Shown here: piece by piece, positions 1-4,770 of the stretch | Layout of the letters: every line of letters begins with the position of its first letter | How positions within the stretch are numbered: the first letter of the stretch is position 1 | From: Sulfurimonas sp. UBA6014 | GTDB lineage: Bacteria > Campylobacterota > Campylobacteria > Campylobacterales > Sulfurimonadaceae | Length of the DNA: 5,116 nt | Assembly: GCA_002428085.1 (NCBI GenBank) | Contig: DJAA01000054.1 | Span: 18,914-24,029 of the forward strand | Direction of reading: 5' to 3' | Made by a program: the position numbers and the translations under genes | The notes under the pieces: model-generated | What the model was told of the DNA's origin: nothing | Seen by the model: only the letters and a program-made list of their open reading frames with translations | Database searches by the model: none

Positions 1-1146
1 GAGAAAACAATGCATGAAGGGGAAAATTTCTCTCTGAAGTCGAGTTATTCTGAAAAGGAGCTCTCAATACATGCGTATAAAGTCACAGTTGCCAAGAGAG
101 ATTTTTACTCAAAAAAACCCTCTAAGATTTTGTTTGATACCAATGCCACACTTCACTTTAAAGAGTTCTGGATTTATGACAACGTCAGCGCTAGGGGCTT
201 TTATAGTCCGACACAAGGAGAGGGACGTTTGCATCTGCGGAGTGATAGTTTCCATTATGAAAGTGATGAGGCAAATGTAACGCTCAAAGGGGATATAAGT
301 GGAGAATTTCACAGCAATGGAGCGCAAAATATCGAGGCGAATGTAACCCTTCTTGATGGAGTTGTACACTATGAGCCTACCTCGGATTACACGCTGAGCA
401 AAGATATTATCATCATCCAAGAGATGCGACCGCCTGCAAAAGTCAAACGCTCTTTCAAACTCCATCTCAACGCCTCCAAACCCATCGCCTATAAAACTGA
501 CACGATTGATATCCATGTGATGCCCGATGTAACCCTTCTTCAAGAGCTTCATTCACCTTTGCGCGTCTTAGGGCATGCCACCATCACAGATGGCAAAGTG
601 ACAGCTGGCGATAGAGTGTTTGAGTTTGATAAGAGCGAGATGTATTTCAATGGCGAGAGTCCCATCAACCCTACGCTCAACCTCAATCTATACCATGAAA
701 CCATAGACTATGTCATGATTGAAATCTTTATCACGCACACGCTCGCATCGCCCGTTGTCATTTTTTCTTCTAATCCTTCCATGAGCCAAAATGATATTTT
801 GTCTTATATTTTATTTGGAGAAGCTACTTCTGCAGACTTTGATAGCTCTACAGAGGGGAAGAGCACTCTCGCGCTAAGCTCTTTAGTTTTGGCTACGGGG
901 CTGAAGCAAATATTGAACGATACATCAGGCATCAAGATAGATACGCTTAATATCCTCACGAATGAAGAGGGAACTTTAGGCTACGAAATAGGGACTCGCT
1001 TTAACAAACAGATTCGAGTTGTGTACAAAAACGACACCATCTCAAGCGTCATTCTCCAATACAGTCTCAGCAAATCGATTCGTATAGACGTCGATGTGCG
1101 AGAAACAGGGCAAGGAGTCACGATTTTATATGTCAAAGATTTTTGA
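1..1146 (+). CDS. tamB: TamB-like translocation/assembly module protein, C-terminal part (5' end outside window)
   Basis: The frame is open from base 1 and no start is visible, so about 381 C-terminal residues of a larger protein are seen. The ATG at 10 is internal, not a credible start. TamB proteins are inner-membrane-anchored, span the periplasm as a beta-rich groove and work in outer-membrane protein assembly or phospholipid transport, often with a BamA-family partner TamA. Support here is the alternating beta-strand character throughout, the stretch FNGESPINPTLNLNLYHE (about residues 216-233 of the visible part), the characteristic DILSYILFGEA block (about 265-275), and a final strand ending in a C-terminal phenylalanine (YVKDF), all as in the TamB C-terminal domain (DUF490). 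EANVTL occurs twice (about residues 90 and 112), consistent with repeated strands. The stop lies 44 bp before the next gene. A tamA homologue may lie to the left but is not in view. The family call is confident; the exact function in this lineage is inferred. Confidence 0.88.
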   Translation, partial: EKTMHEGENFSLKSSYSEKELSIHAYKVTVAKRDFYSKKPSKILFDTNATLHFKEFWIYDNVSARGFYSPTQGEGRLHLRSDSFHYESDEANVTLKGDISGEFHSNGAQNIEANVTLLDGVVHYEPTSDYTLSKDIIIIQEMRPPAKVKRSFKLHLNASKPIAYKTDTIDIHVMPDVTLLQELHSPLRVLGHATITDGKVTAGDRVFEFDKSEMYFNGESPINPTLNLNLYHETIDYVMIEIFITHTLASPVVIFSSNPSMSQNDILSYILFGEATSADFDSSTEGKSTLALSSLVLATGLKQILNDTSGIKIDTLNILTNEEGTLGYEIGTRFNKQIRVVYKNDTISSVILQYSLSKSIRIDVDVRETGQGVTILYVKDF

Positions 1147-1153
1147 TTATCTT

Positions 1154-1162
1154 TGCTATACT
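1154..1162 (+). promoter_or_regulatory. Predicted extended -10 promoter of the hydrolase gene
   Basis: TGCTATACT matches the TGN-TATAAT extended -10 element that is typical of Campylobacterota housekeeping promoters, which often lack a -35 box. It lies in the gap after the tamB stop. Transcription would start near 1169, giving a leader of about 22 nt before the ATG at 1191. Read-through from tamB is also possible. Confidence 0.5.
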
Positions 1163-1190
1163 ATTTTCAAAAATCAACCTGAGAAAGATT

Positions 1191-1730
1191 ATGAAACAAA
1201 AAATTTTACTTCTTCATGGCTGGGGTGGGAGTGATTTTCCTCATTGGCAGAGTTGGCTTGCGGGTGAGCTTGCCAAAGATTATAATACGGTGAGTTTTTT
1301 AAAACTTAGCAACTTTGAGATGCCTGAGCTTCATGTATGGAAAGAGGAGTTGCAAGCGCATTTAAGCGACTTTCAACCCGATATCGTTGTTTGTCACTCT
1401 TTGGCAAATATCCTTTGGTTTCACCTCTGTCATGATGCTTCCATTGAGCAAGTCTCTACACTTTATCTTGTAGCCCCGCCAAGTTTAGAGTGCACAATTG
1501 GAGAGTTGCAAAGCTTCTTCCCGCTCGAGGCTCCAAAAAATCTTTATGCAAAAGAGGTACTTCTCATCACTTCAACCAACGACCCTTACATGAATGAAGA
1601 CGAGGCAAATGCCCTGCAAAAACAACTTGGAGTTGCCATGAATGTCCTCCAAAACGGAGGACATATTAACGCCCAGAGCGGGTTTGGACCATGGGAGTGG
1701 ATGTTAAAAGAGCTCAAAACAAAAATATAA
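1191..1730 (+). CDS. RBBP9/YdeN-family alpha/beta serine hydrolase
   Basis: A 179-residue protein, the usual size for the RBBP9/YdeN (DUF1749-like, PF06821) small serine hydrolases. Visible features are the oxyanion-loop motif HGWGGS (residues 9-14) after the first strand, a nucleophile elbow CHSLA with Ser70, the acid in STNDPY (Asp131), and the base in NGGHIN (His158), followed by GPWEW (166-170), the position where relatives carry a conserved GxWP-like segment. The elbow departs from the classical GxSxG by having Cys and Ala at the glycine positions. There is no signal peptide, so it is probably cytoplasmic. The substrate is unknown; relatives have esterase-like activity. The start at 1191 is chosen because the conserved first strand begins there (MKQKILLLHG). 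An in-frame TTG at 1143 would overlap the tamB stop and add an unlikely hydrophobic leader. The ribosome-binding site is weak (GAGAAA at 1181-1186). Neighbours give no hint of its role. Confidence 0.88.
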   Translation: MKQKILLLHGWGGSDFPHWQSWLAGELAKDYNTVSFLKLSNFEMPELHVWKEELQAHLSDFQPDIVVCHSLANILWFHLCHDASIEQVSTLYLVAPPSLECTIGELQSFFPLEAPKNLYAKEVLLITSTNDPYMNEDEANALQKQLGVAMNVLQNGGHINAQSGFGPWEWMLKELKTKI

Positions 1731-1750
1731 AAAATTTATAATTATTTCTA

Positions 1751-1759
1751 TGGTACAAT
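1751..1759 (+). promoter_or_regulatory. Predicted extended -10 promoter of the 80-residue protein gene
   Basis: TGGTACAAT fits TGN plus a one-mismatch TATAAT. It follows an A/T-rich run (about 1724-1748) resembling the A/T-rich upstream sequence of Campylobacterota promoters. The predicted transcript starts near 1766, leaving a leader of about 24 nt that holds the strong ribosome-binding site. Confidence 0.6.
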
Positions 1760-1777
1760 TTGTCATATTCGATTTTT

Positions 1778-1786
1778 AAAGGAGAT
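1778..1786 (+). promoter_or_regulatory. Strong Shine-Dalgarno sequence deciding the start at 1790
   Basis: AAAGGAGAT closely matches the anti-Shine-Dalgarno complement, and its GGAG (1781-1784) is 5 nt before the ATG at 1790. This supports ATG 1790 over the upstream in-frame TTG at 1760, which overlaps the -10 region and could not lie on the predicted transcript. Confidence 0.75.
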
Positions 1787-1789
1787 GTT

Positions 1790-2032
1790 ATGAATGTAGC
1801 AAGTTACATATACCAATCACCATCACCTAGTGCTGTTCAAGTAGGAAGGCTTGACCCTAGCAGTGTCAAAGAAGAATCAAAGCCAAAAGAGAACGCTCAA
1901 AAAAGTGAAGGGAATACTTCAATGCAAATGAGAGATGAAACAGCCATGAAAGCACAAAATTTTCAAGCTGCGCAGACTGCTGAGGCGACTCCAACATCCA
2001 GTTTACAAAATGTTTTGGATATGTACGCTTAA
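1790..2032 (+). CDS. Small low-complexity protein of unknown function (80 residues)
   Basis: I do not recognise a characterised family. The protein begins MNVASYIYQSPSPSAVQVG, is rich in Ser, Gln, Ala, Glu and Lys, and has no Cys or Trp, no signal peptide and no membrane segment. Residues from about 20 to 70 look intrinsically disordered. Short ordered-looking ends (ASYIYQSPSPSAVQVGRLDP and a C-terminal SLQNVLDMYA) flank the disordered middle. My impression is that short proteins with a similar YQSPxPSxVQVGRxDP-like beginning occur as hypotheticals in Sulfurospirillum/Sulfurimonas-type genomes, but I could not search for this. It is probably really expressed: it has a well-formed extended -10, one of the best ribosome-binding sites in the window, and ATG and TAA at sensible places. 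It stands as a single-gene unit between the hydrolase and tex. Function is unknown; a protein-binding or secreted regulatory peptide would be only a guess. Confidence 0.72.
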   Translation: MNVASYIYQSPSPSAVQVGRLDPSSVKEESKPKENAQKSEGNTSMQMRDETAMKAQNFQAAQTAEATPTSSLQNVLDMYA

Positions 2033-2083
2033 AGAGGCCATTAACTAACTCTCTGTATCATTCGCCCAAAAAGAGGCCTTTTT
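2031..2083 (+). repeat. 9-bp direct repeat flanking the tex leader, able to form a long-loop hairpin
   Basis: AAAGAGGCC occurs at 2031-2039, overlapping the stop of the small gene, and again at 2070-2078 just before tex. Because GGCC is palindromic, 2031-2039 can also pair with GGCCTTTTT at 2075-2083 (eight Watson-Crick pairs and one G-U), enclosing a 35-nt loop. The second copy contains the AGAGG that serves as the tex ribosome-binding site. The stem ends in five T residues directly before the ATG, so it resembles a terminator in outline, but the loop is very large for one. Confidence 0.5.
2072..2076 (+). promoter_or_regulatory. Ribosome-binding site of tex
   Basis: AGAGG lies 7 nt before the ATG at 2084 and is a good Shine-Dalgarno match. 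It is unusual in being part of the repeat copy that can pair with the end of the preceding gene. A weak -10-like TATCAT at 2056-2061 could give tex a short transcript of its own that lacks the upstream repeat copy, but it has no supporting -35. Confidence 0.5.
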
Positions 2084-4180
2084 ATGACAGATTTAGTAGC
2101 CCTTCTCACGCAAAAAACAAACCTCAAAAAAGAACATATTGTTAGTATTTTAAAGCTTTTAGAGGAAGGCTCGACCATCCCTTTTATCGCACGCTATCGA
2201 AAAGAGATGACGGGTGGGGCGAGCGATGAAGTGCTTCGCGATTTTGAGACTCTTTATGAGAACGCTAAAAAACTTTTAGAGCGTAAAGAAGAGGTTACGC
2301 GCCTTATAACTGAGCGCTCAAACTTAACTGAGGCACTTCAAAAAAGTATAGAAGAGGCAGAGACTTTACGGGTTTTAGAAGACATTTACCGCCCCTTTAA
2401 AGAGAAAAAAACTTCACGTGCAAGTGTTGCCATAGCCCTTGGTTTGACACCTCTTGCAGAGACCATTCAAAGTGCAAAACTCACACTTCAAGAGCTGTTT
2501 GTTCATGCCAAGCAGTTTGTCACAGGCGATGTCGCTTCGGTGGAAGATGCGCTCAAAGGTGCGCAAGATATTTTGGCTGAAAGATATGCAGAAGAGCCTC
2601 GTGAGCGAGAAGCCATCCGAAATACTATGCTGCGATTTGGTGTTTTGCAGACGAAAAAAACAAAGAACTTTGATGAAAACGGAAGCTTTATCAATCTTGC
2701 CGAAAAAAGCGAAAAAGTCGCCACTATCCCCTCTCACCGATACCTTGCCATCATGCGAGGCGTCAATGAAAAAGAGCTCTCAGTAAAGATAACTATTGAC
2801 CTTGAGCGCATCGAAGAAAACATAAAAGCCTACAAAATTCCCCGCCATGCACAGAGTTCTAAAGAGTTACTCTTTGATGCTTACAAAGATGGGCTAAAGC
2901 GGCTTTTGCTCCCTTCCATCGAGAGAGAAGTTCAAGCCGAACTTAAAGAAAAAGCAGACGCGGCCGCCATCTCTGTTTTTGGCAAAAACTTAAGCCAGCT
3001 TCTCATGACGCCTCCCGTGACCAAAAGAGTTATTTTAGGCGTTGACCCAGCGTATGTGAGCGGCTGCAAACTCGCCGTCATTGATGAAAACGGCAACTTT
3101 TTGGAGTCTGCAGTCATTTACCCGACTCAGCCCAAAAATGACTACATGAACTCAAAAAATAAAGTCTTAGCTCTCACAAAAAAATACAACATCACAGGTG
3201 TCGCCATCGGTAACGGTACGGGTTCAAGGGAGACTCAAGAGTTTTTTGCACAAATAAACGCAGAGGAAAATATCAAACTCAGCTACACGGTTGTCAGCGA
3301 AGCGGGAGCCTCCGTTTACAGTGCTTCCAAACTCGCTCAAGAGGAGTATCCTGACCTTGATGTCACCATTCGTGGAGCTATTTCTATAGCCGCAAGGTTG
3401 CGTGATCCAATGGCTACTTTAGTAAAAATCGACCCAAAATCGCTTGGCATCGGACAGTATCAGCACGATGTCGACCAAAAACTTTTAGAGAAAAAACTAG
3501 GCGATGTCACGGGTGATTTGGTAAACCGCGTAGGGGTTGATATCAACTCCGCCTCCGCATCACTGCTCGCTCATGTTGCAGGAATTGGCTCAAAATTAGC
3601 AAAAAACATCCTGGATTTTCGCCAACAAGAGGGCAACTTTACGACAAAAGCCCAGCTGCTTAAAGTCAAAGGTTTAGGCAAAAAAGCGTATGAGCAATCT
3701 GCAGGATTTATCCGCATAAAAGAGGGAAAAAACGTCTTCGACAACAGCGGCATTCATCCTGAAAGTTACGAGGTGGCGAAAAATCTTATGGGCTTAGATT
3801 TGGCGACTCTTGATGTAAAAGAACTTGCCGAGTCTTGGCATGTGGGAGTTCAAACGCTCAAAGACATCATCACCGAGCTTCAAAAACCGGGTTTCGACCC
3901 CAGAGAAGAGTTACCGCCTATCCCTTTCAAAGAGGGTTTAACTGACATCAAAATGCTCAAAGAGGGAAGTTTTGTCTCAGGAATAGTCCGCAATATTGCC
4001 GACTTTGGCGCCTTTATAGACATAGGACTCAAAAATGACGGCATGATTCACATCTCAAAAATGAGCACAAAAAGAATTGCGCACCCACTCGAAATTCTCT
4101 CTTTAAATCAATATTTACCACAAATAGAAGTCATAGCCATCGACCGCGAAAAAGGCAAAGTGAGTCTTAGTTTGGTGTAG
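2084..4180 (+). CDS. tex: Tex family S1 RNA-binding transcription accessory protein
   Basis: A 698-residue protein with the complete Tex architecture. The N-terminal helical region carries the family signature STIPFIARYRKEMTGG (30-45). A YqgF/RuvC-like domain spans about 316-440 with VDPAYVSGCKLAVID (320-334), AIGNGTGSRETQEF (374-387) and the conserved block around KIDPKSLGIGQYQHDV (448-463). Helix-hairpin-helix segments at about 483-552 include VAGIGSKLAKNI and VKGLGKKAYEQ. An S1 domain from about 626 to the end includes VRNIADFGAFIDIG. Tex proteins are cytoplasmic nucleic-acid-binding proteins related to eukaryotic Spt6, implicated in transcription and RNA metabolism. The protein is shorter than gammaproteobacterial Tex (about 770-785 residues): it stops right after the last S1 strand (KVSLSLV), with no basic or Gly-rich tail. 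The start is set by the ribosome-binding site at 2072 and the family N-terminus. No terminator hairpin is seen after it. Its last 38 bp recur at 4699-4736. Confidence 0.96.
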   Translation: MTDLVALLTQKTNLKKEHIVSILKLLEEGSTIPFIARYRKEMTGGASDEVLRDFETLYENAKKLLERKEEVTRLITERSNLTEALQKSIEEAETLRVLEDIYRPFKEKKTSRASVAIALGLTPLAETIQSAKLTLQELFVHAKQFVTGDVASVEDALKGAQDILAERYAEEPREREAIRNTMLRFGVLQTKKTKNFDENGSFINLAEKSEKVATIPSHRYLAIMRGVNEKELSVKITIDLERIEENIKAYKIPRHAQSSKELLFDAYKDGLKRLLLPSIEREVQAELKEKADAAAISVFGKNLSQLLMTPPVTKRVILGVDPAYVSGCKLAVIDENGNFLESAVIYPTQPKNDYMNSKNKVLALTKKYNITGVAIGNGTGSRETQEFFAQINAEENIKLSYTVVSEAGASVYSASKLAQEEYPDLDVTIRGAISIAARLRDPMATLVKIDPKSLGIGQYQHDVDQKLLEKKLGDVTGDLVNRVGVDINSASASLLAHVAGIGSKLAKNILDFRQQEGNFTTKAQLLKVKGLGKKAYEQSAGFIRIKEGKNVFDNSGIHPESYEVAKNLMGLDLATLDVKELAESWHVGVQTLKDIITELQKPGFDPREELPPIPFKEGLTDIKMLKEGSFVSGIVRNIADFGAFIDIGLKNDGMIHISKMSTKRIAHPLEILSLNQYLPQIEVIAIDREKGKVSLSLV

Positions 4181-4198
4181 GGATTTTTTCAAATCTTA

Positions 4199-4226
4199 TT
4201 GAATTAAAGTATAAACAGTGTACAAT
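4199..4226 (+). promoter_or_regulatory. Possible promoter of the cytochrome c gene
   Basis: TTGAAT (4199-4204) and TACAAT (4221-4226) are spaced by 16 bp, a plausible sigma-70 pair. TATAAA at 4210-4215 is an alternative -10. Transcription from TACAAT would begin near 4233, leaving a leader of roughly 60 nt before the ATG at 4294. The leader has only very short stems (for example GCTT/AAGC around 4250-4260). I see no known riboswitch in it. Confidence 0.4.
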
Positions 4227-4283
4227 TATTAAGGATGTGAAATTTTTAAGCTTCCTAAGCAGTGACGCTTTATCTGATATTTT

Positions 4284-4288
4284 AAGGA
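4284..4288 (+). promoter_or_regulatory. Ribosome-binding site deciding the cytochrome start
   Basis: AAGGA lies 5 nt before the ATG at 4294. The open frame extends upstream to a GTG at 4237, but starting there would put a charged stretch before the signal peptide and has AAGG almost touching the start codon. ATG 4294 is therefore preferred. Confidence 0.65.
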
Positions 4289-4293
4289 ATTCC

Positions 4294-4668
4294 ATGAAAA
4301 AAATTATTGCACTTTTGTTGTTCCCATTTTTTGTGCTGTTTGCGCAGAATGGGGAGGAGTTGTTTGACATGAAATGCGCAGTCTGTCACATAAAAACAAG
4401 ACCTACAAGCCAGATGAAGGACTCTCTTATCGCTCCTCCAATCAATGGAATTGTAAAAAATCTCAAACAAGCTTTTGGAGATAATAAGGACGCAACACTG
4501 GAGTTTATTGTTTCGTACACGCTCGAGCCAAGTTTAGAAAAAGCTAAATGCAAAACAGATGCGATACAAAGGTTTGGAGTCATGCCCTCACAAAAAGAGA
4601 GCGTCACGCAAGATGAACTCAAAAGCATAGCGAATTATATGTACGCTAATTTTCCATTACAAAGATAA
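4294..4668 (+). CDS. Periplasmic mono-haem class I cytochrome c
   Basis: A 124-residue protein beginning with a classical signal peptide: MKK, a hydrophobic core (IIALLLFPFFVLF), and likely cleavage after Ala17 before QNGEELF. One haem-attachment motif CAVCH is present (Cys28, Cys31, His32 as axial ligand). Met97 in RFGVMPSQ is the probable sixth ligand, and the C-terminal helix (ELKSIANYMYANF) is typical of small class I cytochromes. The mature protein would be about 107 residues, exported by Sec and matured in the periplasm, acting as a soluble or loosely bound electron carrier. An extra Cys86 (KAKCKTD) lies between the haem site and the Met ligand and is not explained by haem binding. The redox partners cannot be told from this window, as no oxidase, reductase or Sox gene is adjacent. 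The gene sits alone between tex and an ABC-F gene, bracketed by two copies of the tex 3' end, suggesting that it was inserted there. Confidence 0.9.
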   Translation: MKKIIALLLFPFFVLFAQNGEELFDMKCAVCHIKTRPTSQMKDSLIAPPINGIVKNLKQAFGDNKDATLEFIVSYTLEPSLEKAKCKTDAIQRFGVMPSQKESVTQDELKSIANYMYANFPLQR

Positions 4669-4698
4669 AAACTGAAAATTTAGAGCACGCTATAGAGT

Positions 4699-4736
4699 AC
4701 GGCAAAAAAGCCAAAGTGAGTCTCAGTTTGGTATAA
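4699..4736 (+). repeat. Degenerate second copy of the tex 3' end
   Basis: This 38-bp stretch aligns without gaps to the last 38 bp of tex (4143-4180) with 32 identities. A 21-bp core (4712-4732 against 4156-4176) has a single mismatch. Read in the tex frame it gives KAKVSLSLV followed by TAA, where tex has KGKVSLSLV followed by TAG. Three of the six differences are silent or a stop-for-stop change. It lies 30 bp after the cytochrome stop and is not in frame with the cytochrome. The preceding codons (about 4671-4700) show little clear similarity to tex. It is best read as a remnant of a tex tail, not a separate gene. Confidence 0.75.
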
Positions 4737-4737
4737 T
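4729..4737 (+). promoter_or_regulatory. Predicted extended -10 promoter of the ABC-F gene
   Basis: TGGTATAAT is a perfect TGN-TATAAT element. Transcription would start near 4744, giving a leader of about 27 nt before the ATG at 4771. The box is built from the Leu-Val-stop codons of the duplicated tex tail. The matching place at the true tex end reads TGGTGTAGG and is not a promoter. The same TGG-TAYAAT form precedes the 80-residue protein gene at 1751. Confidence 0.65.
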
Positions 4738-4770
4738 GGCGCGTACAAAAAACAGCACTAAAAGAGCCTC

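Noticed and set aside
341..540. Exact 14-bp repeat ATGTAACCCTTCTT at 341-354 and 527-540 within tamB, and repeated EANVTL
   Set aside because: Both copies are in the same reading frame and encode similar beta-strands, which is expected for a repetitive TamB fold; no duplication event is needed to explain them.
109..552. A 147-codon open frame on the - strand opposite tamB
   Set aside because: It lies fully opposite a well-supported coding region, its translation shows no family features, and it has no convincing ribosome-binding site. The same applies to shorter - strand frames opposite tex and the cytochrome gene.
1143..1190. TTG-started extension of the hydrolase
   Set aside because: It would cover the predicted promoter and add a short hydrophobic stretch not seen in the family, while ATG 1191 begins exactly at the conserved first strand.
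2454..2786. A 110-codon + strand frame inside tex
   Set aside because: It is a shifted-frame shadow of tex. The tex frame here is continuous and matches the family, so there is no sign of a frameshift or nested gene.
4181..4236. Possible terminator after tex (T run at 4185-4190)
   Set aside because: No stable hairpin precedes the T run.
4235..4240. A start-stop unit ATG-TGA in the cytochrome leader, preceded by AAGG
   Set aside because: The purine run touches the ATG with no spacing for initiation, and such hexamers are common by chance.
4237..4293. GTG-started extension of the cytochrome c
   Set aside because: It places a charged segment before a complete signal peptide. The ATG at 4294 has a properly spaced AAGGA.
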